Shown here: positions 1 through 9,824 of the stretch, piece after piece
Numbering within the stretch: position 1 is the stretch's first letter
Layout of the letters: the number at the start of each line of letters is the position of its first letter
Assembly (NCBI GenBank): GCA_031291725.1
Contig: JARLIM010000017.1
Span: forward strand, 143,785-207,784
From: Acetobacteraceae bacterium
GTDB taxonomy: Bacteria > Pseudomonadota > Alphaproteobacteria > Acetobacterales > Acetobacteraceae
Reading direction: 5' to 3'
DNA: 64,000 nt
Made by a program: the position numbers and the translations under genes
The notes under the pieces: model-generated
Told to the model about the DNA's origin: nothing
Seen by the model: the letters and a program-made list of their open reading frames with translations, nothing else
Databases searched by the model: none

Positions 1-324
1 CCCCAAGCCACCAATCGGCCGGTCGTCAAGCGCGGCGGCCATGTCTGGCGCATCCGCCTGCAAGGGATCGAACGCCCTGCCATCATCGATCAATTCCGCG
101 CTCAGACGGCCATCCTCCAGGGCTAACTCTACCTGAATGATGTGGGCGAGGTCGTCGTTGAAGGCGTAGGAGATGACATTGGTCGCCAGTTCGTCCAACG
201 CGAGCGCAAATCGGGCGACGACGGCCGGCGGTACACCCCCATTTTGCGCGAAGTCTTCCGTTGTCTCGACCAGCCGACGGACTTCCTCGATCCGGTTGGC
301 GAGTTCAATCGTCAAACGAGGCAT
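1..324 (-). CDS. RsbW-like anti-sigma factor / serine kinase, partial (runs off the left edge)
   Basis: The first 108 residues are present and the C-terminus lies beyond the window. This is a small GHKL (HATPase_c) ATPase of the RsbW/SpoIIAB kind. The N-box is seen in ALDELATNVISYAF with the Mg-binding Glu and Asn, the G1 box in DDGRAFDP, and the start of the G2 box in IGGLG at the window edge. Such proteins phosphorylate a STAS-domain antagonist in partner-switching control of sigma factors or effectors. The ATG at 324 lies inside the end of the upstream phosphatase gene (20-nt overlap), so the two are translationally coupled. Pairing a SpoIIE-type phosphatase with an RsbW-type kinase is the classic arrangement. 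The STAS partner is not in the window and may follow to the left. Confidence 0.85.
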   Translation of the reverse strand, partial: MPRLTIELANRIEEVRRLVETTEDFAQNGGVPPAVVARFALALDELATNVISYAFNDDLAHIIQVELALEDGRLSAELIDDGRAFDPLQADAPDMAAALDDRPIGGLG

Positions 325-2074
325 AGCCGAGATCCAGCAGAACGCAGGTCACATCATCAGCTTGCGGCTGCGCGCCGGCAAACGCCTGCACGTCGGCGAT
401 CACCGCCTGCACCATATCGTCCACCGGAAGCGCTCTCGCCTGCAGGAGAGACTCCATCAGGCGTGTCTCACCGAAAAAATCACCTGCATCGTTCATCGCT
501 TCCGTGAAGCCGTCTGTGAACAGAAACAAGCGGTCGCCCGGCAGAAGGTCAAACGAAGCTTCCGTGAAACTTGCCTGCTCGAACGTGCCCAGCAGCATCC
601 CGCCTGCACGCGGCAGGCTGAGTGACGTGCCGTCGGCGCGCAGCAGATAGGGCATATCGTGGCCGGCGGTGGCATAGGTGATGGTGCGCTTGCGCACGTC
701 GCAGATGGCGAAGAACAGCGTGACGAACAACAGCAGCGGATTGGCTTCGCACAATTCCGCGTTGGCGCGCGTCAGGCACTCGGCCGGTGCGGCTCCGCTT
801 GTCGCGATTTGGTGTAAAATCGAATACGCCCGCAGCATGAAGAACGCTGCTGTCACGCCCTTGCCGCTGACATCGGCGATCAGGAAGGCCACGCGGTCAT
901 CGTCCAGCCGCAACATGTGGTAGAAATCGCCGCCCACCTCCCGCGCCGGACGCATCGTCGCCGTCAGCTGGAAGCGGCTATCGCAGGGCAATGGCGGTGG
1001 CAAAATCGCCTGCTGCAGGATGTGCGCCAGCTTCAACTCGTCGGCGATCTTGCGGTGTGCGTCTTCAAGACGGACGGTCTTTTCGGACAATTCCCGCGTG
1101 CGTTCCTGCACCTGCTCCTCCAGCCAATGGTTGGTCTGGGCTTGCCATTCATGCATCAGCACGTTGTCGTAGCCGATCGCCACCTTATCGACGAAATGGC
1201 TGAGCAGATCGCGTCGGATCAGGTCGATCGGTTGTGGATGATAGAGGTAGATGACCAGTTCGCGCTCATTGGGGGTGCGGACATACAGGAAAGAATGGTC
1301 ATCGGCCGCCTCGCTGTGACGCCGTTCCGATATCTCCTGCACCCGACGCAGCAACTCGGCTTCAGACTCCACCGACCAGCCTTGCATGGCCAATGGCAGC
1401 AACACCCGCGAGTAGCCGTTGCCCTCAGGCTCCCTGCAGAAGATTGCACCGCGCTCGCCGGAGACGAATTCCATCAATCCGGCCAAGGTCTGTTCCATGA
1501 AATCGCGCGGTGCACGGATGCGAAACAACTGGGCGGACACATTTCCAATCTGGCGCAACCCATCGCGGCTTGCCGCGATGGAGAGCAGATCGCCATAGGA
1601 ACGCAGCGCGGTGATCAGCGTGGTGAACAGCTTTTGCGCGGTGAGTTCGGTTTTAGATTTGTAGTCGTTGATGTCGTAATCGATGATCACGCTTTGCTCT
1701 GGCGCTTGGCCGGGTTGGCCGGTGCGCAGCACGATGCGCGTGTTGCGGTTGCCAAGTTGTTCGCGCACATAACGCGCCACCTTCAGGCCGGCATCGTCGG
1801 TTTCCATCACCACGTCGAGGAACATCACCGCGATATCCTGCCGAGAGGCCAACAGGGCACAGGCTTGCTGACCGGAATAGCAGTCGAGGATTTCCAGCCG
1901 GCGCCCCAGGAAGTGAATGCCGTCCAGCGCCATGCGCGAGACGGTGTGCACATCGGGATCGTCGTCAACCACCAGCACAACCCAGGGAACGCCCGCCCGC
2001 TCATCGGCAGTCGCGCCCTCCTCATCGTCATCCGCGAGCAGGAGAAAATCCTCATCCTCGGGAAGGTCTGTCAT
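305..2074 (-). CDS. Receiver-DUF3369-SpoIIE (PP2C) response-regulator phosphatase
   Basis: A 589-residue signalling protein. A receiver domain (about residues 30-155; acidic pocket VVDDDPD, phospho-acceptor Asp in MFLDVVMET) is followed by a DUF3369 region (about 155-310), a coiled coil (about 325-365, EEQVQERTRELSEKT) and a C-terminal PP2C/SpoIIE phosphatase (about 370-589; metal-binding Asp in LIADVSGKGV and in the final QADDVTCVLL). It would dephosphorylate a STAS antagonist in response to a histidine kinase. The ATG at 2074 was chosen because the residues upstream of it look non-coding and reach into the divergent kinase gene. It overlaps the RsbW-like gene downstream. The cognate kinase may be the divergent histidine kinase at 2243, by context only. 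Confidence 0.88.
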   Translation of the reverse strand: MTDLPEDEDFLLLADDDEEGATADERAGVPWVVLVVDDDPDVHTVSRMALDGIHFLGRRLEILDCYSGQQACALLASRQDIAVMFLDVVMETDDAGLKVARYVREQLGNRNTRIVLRTGQPGQAPEQSVIIDYDINDYKSKTELTAQKLFTTLITALRSYGDLLSIAASRDGLRQIGNVSAQLFRIRAPRDFMEQTLAGLMEFVSGERGAIFCREPEGNGYSRVLLPLAMQGWSVESEAELLRRVQEISERRHSEAADDHSFLYVRTPNERELVIYLYHPQPIDLIRRDLLSHFVDKVAIGYDNVLMHEWQAQTNHWLEEQVQERTRELSEKTVRLEDAHRKIADELKLAHILQQAILPPPLPCDSRFQLTATMRPAREVGGDFYHMLRLDDDRVAFLIADVSGKGVTAAFFMLRAYSILHQIATSGAAPAECLTRANAELCEANPLLLFVTLFFAICDVRKRTITYATAGHDMPYLLRADGTSLSLPRAGGMLLGTFEQASFTEASFDLLPGDRLFLFTDGFTEAMNDAGDFFGETRLMESLLQARALPVDDMVQAVIADVQAFAGAQPQADDVTCVLLDLGYASFDD

Positions 2075-2242
2075 GCGATGAGGTGTCCTTGCGTTGTCTG
2101 GCACCGGGCTGCCCGGCACTTGATGGGGGAAAAGCCGCAAATAGTCGGCAAAATGCTTGGGACAACAAAAAAATAACGCTAGCCCATTAACACACGCACT
2201 ATGCACTGGCAATATGGACAAGCCGAGCGAAGGAATCTCGCA

Positions 2243-3877
2243 GTGAAAAATAATCATAGTACTGATAAATTAATAAATGAAACAAAACAGACGTATATAT
2301 CAAAATATATCGAAAAAACATCCAATTTAAACTTAATAGTTTCGCTTACGCTTCCTATCATTCTTACTGTATTGGTGATGGGTGTGCTGTCTTATGTTGG
2401 TTTAGACGGCATGGATCGAGTTATGCAACAAACTCGACAGATCGTTGATCGTAATCTTGAAAGCACGGTCCGAATTTCTGAGATCGCCGGTCGTATGCGC
2501 GCACTGGACGGTGCGTTCTATCGGCTCGCCACCCTGCGCGCGGCCAATGCCGAAGGCATCGATGTTACCGTTGAGATCAACAAGATTTCCAAGGATAGCG
2601 GTGATCTCATCCACGATCTGGAAGTGTACCGGGACACTTACGCACAACCGGCGCAGGTTCCGGCAATCAATGATGCGATCCAACGGCTGCACGAATATCA
2701 GCAGGCGCTTGAATTTGTGGGTTCGATGCTGGAGCTCGATTTCGCCAGTGCGGTGTCGTTCATTCGTCCGTTCAACAGCTTGTTCGATACGATGTCGCTG
2801 CTGCTGCGCGAGATGACGGATGGCACGGTGCAGGATGCGCGGCGCCTGACCAATGAGGCCGCCACCGCGACGCAGGACACGACACATCGTTTCGTCGGCA
2901 TGGCCGCGCTGACCGTCGGGGGCGTATCGGCTTTTGCATGGGCGGTTGGGAAGCGGCAGCAGAAGATCCTGTTCAACAGCCGCATTCTGGAACAGGAGGT
3001 AGCCGACCGCACCGCCGATCTGCGCCGCACTGCCGATGCGCTTAACGAGGCGAAAGAAGCCGCTGAGAATGCCTTGGAGGAAGTCAAGCGAACGCAGAAG
3101 CAACTGGTCGAAGCCGAGAAAATGGCAGCCCTCGGCTCGTTGGTCGCCGGGGTGGCGCATGAGATCAACACGCCGATCGGAACCTCGCTGACAGCGGCCA
3201 CCGTGCTTGGCCAACGCTCGCAGGAATTCCGCGACCTGCTGGCGGGTGGCCAGATTAAGAAGGCCGATCTGACGCGTTACGTCGATCTTGCCACCGAGAC
3301 CAGCAATCTGATGCACGCCAACATCATGCGTGCGGCGGAGCTGATTCAAAGCTTCAAACAGGTCGCCGTCGATCAGACCAGCGCCGAGCGGCGCATGTTC
3401 AATCTCTTCGGCTATCTGGAGGAGGTGCTGATCAGCCTCAAGCCACGACTGCGGCAAGCGGCAACGGAAGTAAGCGTGTCGGGCGATGCGGATATTGAGA
3501 TGAATTCTTACCCAGGTGCATTCTCGCAGGTGATCACCAATTTGGTGATCAACGCACTGACGCATGCCTTTGAGGAGGGTAAGCCGGGCCACATTGCCGT
3601 TGCTGTGTCGCGCAGCGGATCGGGGCATGCCCGCGTGGTGTTCAACGATGATGGCAGAGGCATTCCTGTCGAGAACCTATCGCGCATCTTCGACCCATTC
3701 TTCACCACACGCCGCGGCCAGGGCGGCACAGGATTGGGTCTGCACATCATCTACAATGTCATCACGCAGCAATTGGGCGGCACGATCGCGGTGGAAAGCG
3801 AGCTGGGAGTCGGCACGACTTTCACCATCGACCTCGCCACTGCCTCGCCTGCTGAGAGCGTTGCGATTGAGGGTTGA
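2243..3877 (+). CDS. Membrane-bound sensor histidine kinase
   Basis: A 544-residue kinase from the GTG at 2243, which has AAGGA 8 nt upstream. An ATG at 2201 would add 14 residues but has no visible ribosome binding site. One membrane segment lies near the N-terminus (LIVSLTLPIILTVLVMGVLS) and a second at about residue 220 (MAALTVGGVSAFAW), enclosing a helical periplasmic sensor of about 170 residues. Then come a coiled coil, a HisKA-like dimerisation helix with the phospho-His in VAGVAHEINTPIG, and a HATPase with N-box ITNLVINALTHAF, G1 DDGRGIP and G2 GQGGTGLGLH. There is no receiver domain, so it must signal to a separate protein. The divergent receiver-phosphatase is a good candidate. The first 150 bases are markedly AT-rich compared with the rest of the gene. 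Confidence 0.85.
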   Translation: MKNNHSTDKLINETKQTYISKYIEKTSNLNLIVSLTLPIILTVLVMGVLSYVGLDGMDRVMQQTRQIVDRNLESTVRISEIAGRMRALDGAFYRLATLRAANAEGIDVTVEINKISKDSGDLIHDLEVYRDTYAQPAQVPAINDAIQRLHEYQQALEFVGSMLELDFASAVSFIRPFNSLFDTMSLLLREMTDGTVQDARRLTNEAATATQDTTHRFVGMAALTVGGVSAFAWAVGKRQQKILFNSRILEQEVADRTADLRRTADALNEAKEAAENALEEVKRTQKQLVEAEKMAALGSLVAGVAHEINTPIGTSLTAATVLGQRSQEFRDLLAGGQIKKADLTRYVDLATETSNLMHANIMRAAELIQSFKQVAVDQTSAERRMFNLFGYLEEVLISLKPRLRQAATEVSVSGDADIEMNSYPGAFSQVITNLVINALTHAFEEGKPGHIAVAVSRSGSGHARVVFNDDGRGIPVENLSRIFDPFFTTRRGQGGTGLGLHIIYNVITQQLGGTIAVESELGVGTTFTIDLATASPAESVAIEG

Positions 3878-3902
3878 AACGTGCTCTAGAAATATGTGAT
3901 TC

Positions 3903-3965
3903 GAGAGCAACTTAGTCCAACCAGGCTGACCGCGATGCGGTTCAGTCAGGTTGGACGTTGCTCTC
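3903..3965. terminator. Long imperfect hairpin between convergent genes, likely bidirectional terminator and dispersed palindromic repeat
   Basis: A 63-nt near-palindrome. The outer arms GAGAGCAAC/GTTGCTCTC and the middle arms GTCCAACC/GGTTGGAC match perfectly, and the inner arms CTGACCGC/GCGGTTCAG match apart from one inserted base. It sits between the stop of the histidine kinase gene and the stop of hypE, so it can end transcripts from both sides. The flanking bases (CTCTAGAAATATGTGATT, 3884-3901) recur in variant form near 63.58 kb, which marks it as a member of a dispersed repeat family. Confidence 0.7.
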
Positions 3966-5014
3966 TAGCATATTCTTGGCAATTGTTCGCCTGCAATCCA
4001 ATCCACGATCCGTCCACCGCCAAACGATGTCGTCATCTGCACGAAACATTGCGCATCGGCGATCACTTCGCCGATCACCGTGGCGTGGCGGCCGAGAGGG
4101 TGTGCGTGCATCGCGGCGATCAGATCACCGGCCGCGGCCGGTGCCACGATGGCGATCAACTTGCCCTCGTTGGCGACATGGAGCGGGTCCAGACCCAGCA
4201 ATTCGCAGGCGGCGGCCACGTCCGGTTTCACCGGAATCCGGTTTTCATGGATGATGACTCCGGCTTTTGATTGTTGTGCGATCTCGTTCAGGCTTGCGGC
4301 CAGGCCGCCGCGCGTCGGATCGCGCATCACCCGCAATGAACCGGTCGCCACACGCACCATCTCGGCGACCAGCCCATTGAGGGCTGCACTGTCTGACACA
4401 ATATCCGTCTCGAAGCCGAGATTGAGCCGTTGCGACATCACGGCCACCCCATGATCGCCAATCGCGCCGGACAGGATGACCAGATCGCCCGGCCGTGCGC
4501 GGTCGGCGGAGAGATCAAGACCGGGGGGGACGATGCCGACCCCGGTTGTGGTGATAAAAACACCGTCGCCTTTGCCGCGCTCCACCACCTTGGTGTCGCC
4601 GGTGACAATGGTCACGCCCGCATCCCGCGCGGCTTTGGCCATGCTCTGAGCGATCCGTTGGACGTCCGACAGCGGAAAACCCTCCTCGATGATGTAACTC
4701 GCCGCCAGATGCAACGGTCGGGCACCGGCCATCGCGATGTCGTTGATCGTGCCGTGCACGGCCAACGACCCGATATCGCCGCCGGGGAAGAACAGCGGCG
4801 AAATCACATAGCCATCCGTTGACATCACCATCCGACCGCCCGGCACGTCGAACGCCGCCTGGTCATTGCCCTGATCGAGGATCGGATTGTCGAACGCGGT
4901 GCGAAATATCTCGTCGATGAGTTGCACAGAGGCCCGCCCACCAGCGCCGTGCGACAGATCGATCAGGCCGTGGCGGATATCCAGTTTGCGGGTCCGCAGC
5001 TTCAAGCCGGTCAT
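3965..5014 (-). CDS. hypE: Hydrogenase maturation factor HypE (carbamoyl phosphate-derived thiocyanate synthesis)
   Basis: A 349-residue AIRS/PurM-fold protein that dehydrates the thiocarbamate on its own C-terminal cysteine to thiocyanate. This is the source of the CN ligands of the [NiFe] centre. The protein ends in PRIC, with the essential terminal Cys in place. The glycine-rich segment DLSHGAGGRAS near the N-terminus and GDTKVVERGKGDG are typical of the family. The ATG at 5014 overlaps the hypD stop (ATGA), which decides the start over an in-frame start further upstream. It is the last gene of the hox-hyp operon, and a strong hairpin follows directly. Confidence 0.97.
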   Translation of the reverse strand: MTGLKLRTRKLDIRHGLIDLSHGAGGRASVQLIDEIFRTAFDNPILDQGNDQAAFDVPGGRMVMSTDGYVISPLFFPGGDIGSLAVHGTINDIAMAGARPLHLAASYIIEEGFPLSDVQRIAQSMAKAARDAGVTIVTGDTKVVERGKGDGVFITTTGVGIVPPGLDLSADRARPGDLVILSGAIGDHGVAVMSQRLNLGFETDIVSDSAALNGLVAEMVRVATGSLRVMRDPTRGGLAASLNEIAQQSKAGVIIHENRIPVKPDVAAACELLGLDPLHVANEGKLIAIVAPAAAGDLIAAMHAHPLGRHATVIGEVIADAQCFVQMTTSFGGGRIVDWIAGEQLPRIC

Positions 5015-6156
5015 CGCACGACCTGACCGGCGCCAGCCCGCGCGCGGTCGCGGAAACGGCCGTAACTCCAATGCGCCGCGCAGGCACCTTCAGGCGACAC
5101 CATACAGGAGCCCATCGGAGTGTCCGGCGAACACAATGTTCCGAACAAGGCGCAGGCCGCAGGCTTTGTCAGGCCACGCAGCACGTCACCGCATTCGCAG
5201 GCCGGATTGTCGGCGGCGGGCAGGGTGTCGATCGCGAAGCGCCGTTCGGCATCGAGATCGGCGTAGGCGTCACGCAGCTGCAGGGCGCTGTGCGGCAATT
5301 CGCCCAAGCCGCGCCATGCGAAGGAGGGGCGGAGTTCGAAAATCTCTGCCGTGGCGCGTTGTGCGATCAGATTGCCCTGTGCTGTCACCAGGCGGCTATA
5401 TTGGTTCTCCACCGCGCAGCGCCCCTGATTGACTTGGCGCACCAGCATCAGGATCGCCTGCACCACATCGAGCGGCTCGAAGCCCGCGACGACAATGGGT
5501 TTTGCAAACTCAACGGCCAGGCTTTGATAGGCGCTCGTTCCGGTGATGGTGCTGACATGCGACGGGCCGACGAAACCATCCACCCGAATCGCGCGCGTAT
5601 CGGGGGAGACCAGGATGGCCCGCATCGCCGGCGGCGTCAGGACGTGGTTGCAGAAGACGCTGAAATTCGACAGCTGCCGCTTGCGCGCCAAGGTGATCGC
5701 ATGCGCGGTGGGCGGCGTGGTGGTCTCGAAGCCGATGGCGAAAAACACAATCTGGCGGTCTGGTTCCGCTTCGGCGATGCGCAGGGCGTCCAGCGTGGAA
5801 TAGACCATGCGGATATCCGCGCCAGCTGCCTTGGCCTTCAGCAGATTGGCACCGCCCGAGGCGGGCACCCGCATCAGGTCGGCATAGGTGCACAACGTCA
5901 CCTCTGGGCGCATCGCAAGCGCGATGGCGGCATCGATCCGACCAATCGGCAGCACGCAGACCGGGCAGCCCGGCCCGTGCACCATCTGCACGTTGCTGGG
6001 CAGAAGGTCTTCGATGCCGTAGCGCGACATCGCATGGGTGTGGCCGCCGCAGAATTCCATGAATTGATAATGGCGGTCCGGCATCGCCTCATGGGCGATG
6101 GTGGCGGCCATCGCACGGGCGAGGTTGCCGTCGCGATATTCATCAATATGCTTCAT
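5011..6156 (-). CDS. hypD: Hydrogenase maturation factor HypD
   Basis: A 381-residue iron-sulfur scaffold that, with HypC, holds the Fe(CN)2CO unit during [NiFe] centre assembly. The family motifs are present: EFCGGHTHAM, HGPGCPVCVLP, GFETTTPPTA, and C-terminal cysteines (NPACECGDVLRG, AACALFGTLC, PMGSCMVSPEGAC) that bind the 4Fe-4S cluster. The ATG at 6156 follows GAGG by about ten bases; a TTG at 6159 is less likely. It overlaps hypC upstream by 14 nt and hypE downstream by 4 nt, as expected of one polycistronic message. Confidence 0.97.
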   Translation of the reverse strand: MKHIDEYRDGNLARAMAATIAHEAMPDRHYQFMEFCGGHTHAMSRYGIEDLLPSNVQMVHGPGCPVCVLPIGRIDAAIALAMRPEVTLCTYADLMRVPASGGANLLKAKAAGADIRMVYSTLDALRIAEAEPDRQIVFFAIGFETTTPPTAHAITLARKRQLSNFSVFCNHVLTPPAMRAILVSPDTRAIRVDGFVGPSHVSTITGTSAYQSLAVEFAKPIVVAGFEPLDVVQAILMLVRQVNQGRCAVENQYSRLVTAQGNLIAQRATAEIFELRPSFAWRGLGELPHSALQLRDAYADLDAERRFAIDTLPAADNPACECGDVLRGLTKPAACALFGTLCSPDTPMGSCMVSPEGACAAHWSYGRFRDRARAGAGQVVR

Positions 6157-6370
6157 CAATGGCCGCCTCGCGCATCATGGCAAGCGTCAGCTCCGCTTCG
6201 TCAGGGTCCAGCCGGGCCAGTGCAAAGCCGACATGGATCAGCAGATAATCGCCAACGCGGACGTCCTCGACCAGTGCAATGGACACGCATTTCGACACGC
6301 CGCTCAGCGTGACACGCGCCATGTTGTCGGGCAGCAACGCCTCAACGCGGATCGGAATCGCAAGGCACAT
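6143..6370 (-). CDS. hypC: Hydrogenase assembly chaperone HypC/HupF family
   Basis: A 75-residue chaperone starting MCLAIPIRVE. The second-position Cys and the MCLxIP signature define the family and bind the Fe(CN)2CO precursor together with HypD. The ATG at 6370 gives this N-terminus; longer readings add an arginine-rich leader that is not conserved. It sits between hypF (4-nt gap) and hypD (14-nt overlap). It is the only HypC-type chaperone in the operon, so it presumably serves HoxH. Confidence 0.95.
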   Translation of the reverse strand: MCLAIPIRVEALLPDNMARVTLSGVSKCVSIALVEDVRVGDYLLIHVGFALARLDPDEAELTLAMMREAAIDEAY

Positions 6371-6374
6371 AGCG

Positions 6375-8666
6375 TCAGCTCCTCGAAAGCGGGAAGGCGG
6401 ATGCGCGCGCCTGAAGATGCGCCCGCGCCAGTGCGGCCTGACCGAGGCAGAGGCCGCCATCATTGGCGGGCAATGCGCGCGGCAGAAACGGTCTCAGCCC
6501 ACCCGCCCGGAATGCGGCGACCAGGCCCTCCGCCAGCACGCGGTTCATCAGACAACCGCCGCCAAGCACGATGTCGGTATGGCCGGTGCGTTGGGCAAAG
6601 GCGGCCACCCAGGCGGCAAGACCGGCGATCAGCGTGCCGTGAAACAGCTCCGCACCTTCACGCGCCGAGAGGTGTGGGCGCAACAGCCCGGCGAGCAGCG
6701 GTGTGAAATCGAGCATAGTATCGACGATGCGAAAGCCATTCTTCAGCGGCTCGGGCGTGCGCACCAGGGCCTCAAGCTCCATCGCCGCCTGACCCTCGTG
6801 GCTTTGATGCGTGCAGACCCCCAACAAGGCCGCCGCCGCGTCGAACAACCGTCCGGCACTGCTGGTCTGCGGCGCGGTTGGATTGGCTGCCAGAAAGGCG
6901 GCCAGCGGTGCGGCCCCCGCGATGTCGGGGAATATGTCGCTGGCCGTTCTGCCACGGCCCAGCGCGACCAGTGCCGCGACACCCATGCGCCAGGGGTCGC
7001 GCGCGGCGCGGTCACCCCCCGGCATCGCGAGCGGCTGCACATGGCCGGCCCGCCGCCAATTGGCACCCGAGAGCAACATCAACTCACCCCCCCACGCCCC
7101 GCCGTCATCGCCCAGGCCGTGACCATCCAGAGCCAGGCCGATGACCGGCCCGCGCAGACGATGCTCGGCAGCGACCGCGGCAAGATGTGCCGCATGATGC
7201 TGCACGCGCAGCACCGGCCGCCCCATCGTCTCGGCCATGATGGTCGAGCGATAGTCGGGGTGCAGATCGCAGGCGACGATCTCCGGTGCGACACCCAGCG
7301 ATGTCAGCAAGCTCTGTGCGGTTTCCTGATAGAAGCGCACGGTCTGTGCGGTGCCGAGGTCGCCGATATGCTGCGAGACGAACGCCTCGCGCCCACGGGT
7401 GACGCACAGCGTCGCCTTCAGATGGGCGCCCACTGCCAGCACCGGCGGACCATCCTCGCCCAGGTCGATGGGCTCGGGCACGCAGCCCCGCGCGCGCCTG
7501 ATATAGGCGGGCGCACCGTCGATCATCGCCATCACCGAATCATCGGCACGGGCGAGGATGGCGCGGTCATGCGTCACGATCAGATCGGCGATCTCGGCCA
7601 GATCGCGCCGCGCGTCCGCATCGTGGATGATGAGCGGCTGGCCGATTGCATTCGCGCTGGTTGCCACGAGGGCGAATGGCAGCGCCTCGCCCAGCCATGC
7701 CAACCCCTCGGGCGCGTTGGCCAGGGCGTGAAACAGCAGAAGATGCACCGGCGCCGAGGGCAGCATCAAGCCAACCCGGTTGAGCCCCGGCGCAATTCCG
7801 GCGGCCAATCCGGCGTGACCATGCACCAGTACAATCGGGCGTGCGGCATCGCTGAGCAGAGCCAACTCCGCCGCGCTGGGGGCTGCGAAATATCCGGCAG
7901 AGGCCGCATTGGCGACCATCACGGCGAGGGGTTTCGCCGGGCGCGATTTGCGGCGACGCAGTGTTGCCACCGCTTCCGCATTGGTTGCGTCGCACAGCAG
8001 ATGGAACCCGCCAATGCCCTTCAAGGCGACGATGCAGCCTCGGTGAAGCGCGGCGGCGATCTCCGCAATCGGATGGCTCAGCGTGGGGCCGCAAGCGGGG
8101 CAGGCGATGGTCTCGGCGTGAAAGCGTCGGTTGCCGGGCGCGGCATAGTCTGCGGCGCATGCCGCACAAAGGCCGAAATTCGCCATTGAGGTGTGCGCAC
8201 GGTCGTAGGGCAGTCGGTGCGAGATGGTGAAGCGCGGGCCGCATTGCGTGCAGGTGACGAACGGATAAAGGTGAAAGCGGCTGGCCGGATTGAACAGATC
8301 GTCGACGCAGGATGTGCAGGGGGCCGCATCGGGAACAAGCCGCGCGCTCACATCACCCCTGTCACCACCCCTGTCACCACTGGGGCGGATACTGAAACCT
8401 GCCCGGCCCTGGCGTGGCAGCGCCGTCACGGTGACGGTGTCGATGCGTGCCCGCGCGGGGTGTTCGTGTTGCAACGCCGCCAGAAACCCCGACAGATCGC
8501 TGCCTTCGATTTCGGCCAACACGCCCTCCGCGTCGTTGAGCACGAAACCGGACAGGCCGAAGCGGATGGCCAATCGATGTACGAACGGTCGAAAGCCGAC
8601 GCCCTGAACCGCCCCCCTCACACGGACACGCAGCCGGTCTTGCGACGGCCGGTGAATCGGGCGCAC
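6375..8666 (-). CDS. hypF: Carbamoyltransferase HypF
   Basis: A 763-residue enzyme that converts carbamoyl phosphate and ATP to carbamoyl-adenylate and transfers the carbamoyl group to the HypE cysteine. Domains in order: acylphosphatase (VRGAVQGVGFRPF), two zinc-finger-like modules (CTSCVDDL, CTQCGPRF, CAACAADY, CPACGP), a YrdC-like domain, and a Kae1-like carbamoyltransferase domain with HHAAH and the late GGGCLMNRVL motif. The GTG at 8666 is preferred because GGAGG lies 8 nt upstream and it follows the hypB stop by four bases. An ATG at 8702 would overlap hypB by 32 nt and lacks such a site. Confidence 0.96.
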   Translation of the reverse strand: MRPIHRPSQDRLRVRVRGAVQGVGFRPFVHRLAIRFGLSGFVLNDAEGVLAEIEGSDLSGFLAALQHEHPARARIDTVTVTALPRQGRAGFSIRPSGDRGGDRGDVSARLVPDAAPCTSCVDDLFNPASRFHLYPFVTCTQCGPRFTISHRLPYDRAHTSMANFGLCAACAADYAAPGNRRFHAETIACPACGPTLSHPIAEIAAALHRGCIVALKGIGGFHLLCDATNAEAVATLRRRKSRPAKPLAVMVANAASAGYFAAPSAAELALLSDAARPIVLVHGHAGLAAGIAPGLNRVGLMLPSAPVHLLLFHALANAPEGLAWLGEALPFALVATSANAIGQPLIIHDADARRDLAEIADLIVTHDRAILARADDSVMAMIDGAPAYIRRARGCVPEPIDLGEDGPPVLAVGAHLKATLCVTRGREAFVSQHIGDLGTAQTVRFYQETAQSLLTSLGVAPEIVACDLHPDYRSTIMAETMGRPVLRVQHHAAHLAAVAAEHRLRGPVIGLALDGHGLGDDGGAWGGELMLLSGANWRRAGHVQPLAMPGGDRAARDPWRMGVAALVALGRGRTASDIFPDIAGAAPLAAFLAANPTAPQTSSAGRLFDAAAALLGVCTHQSHEGQAAMELEALVRTPEPLKNGFRIVDTMLDFTPLLAGLLRPHLSAREGAELFHGTLIAGLAAWVAAFAQRTGHTDIVLGGGCLMNRVLAEGLVAAFRAGGLRPFLPRALPANDGGLCLGQAALARAHLQARASAFPLSRS

Positions 8667-8670
8667 CGTC

Positions 8671-9482
<812 letters not shown>

Positions 9483-9483
<1 letters not shown>

Positions 9484-9824
9484 CACTCGACCTCCAACTC
9501 AGCCAGACGCAACTCGTCACCGGCGGTGATCCGCACATCTGCATGGCCGCAGGCCGGGCAGGTGGCAAAGCGGTCATGCAGCGCGACAATCCGCTGGCAG
9601 GCTGAACAGCGCCCTTGTCCCGGAATTGTCTCGATCCGCAATTGCGCCCCATCGGCGATGGTGCCGCGTGTCACCGCGTCGAAGCAGAAGCGCAGCGCCT
9701 CCGGTTCCACATGGCCGAGCGCACCGAGCTGGACGCCGATCGTGCGAACCCGTGAAAATACGTGGCGTCGCCGCTCATCTTCGACCAAGGCGACCATGCT
9801 TTCGACGAGCGAGACTTCATGCAT
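9483..9824 (-). CDS. hypA: Hydrogenase maturation nickel metallochaperone HypA
   Basis: A 113-residue protein starting [10 protein letters not shown]; His2 of the MHE motif binds nickel. Two CxxC pairs (CSAC and CPAC) form the structural zinc site. The ATG at 9824 is chosen because it restores the invariant MHE N-terminus; a longer reading would add 18 unrelated residues. The start lies within the end of the receiver gene (8-nt overlap), and the stop shares a base with the hypB start. It delivers nickel together with HypB. Confidence 0.96.

Noticed and set aside
917..2176. A 419-codon plus-strand open frame opposite the receiver-phosphatase gene
   Set aside because: It is the antisense frame of a GC-rich gene; the translation is rich in His, Arg and Gln and has no domain, and the minus-strand gene has clear receiver and PP2C motifs.
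6279..8189. A 636-codon plus-strand open frame opposite hypF
   Set aside because: It is a shadow of hypF, with low-complexity Arg/Gln/His-rich translation and no ribosome binding site or family motif.
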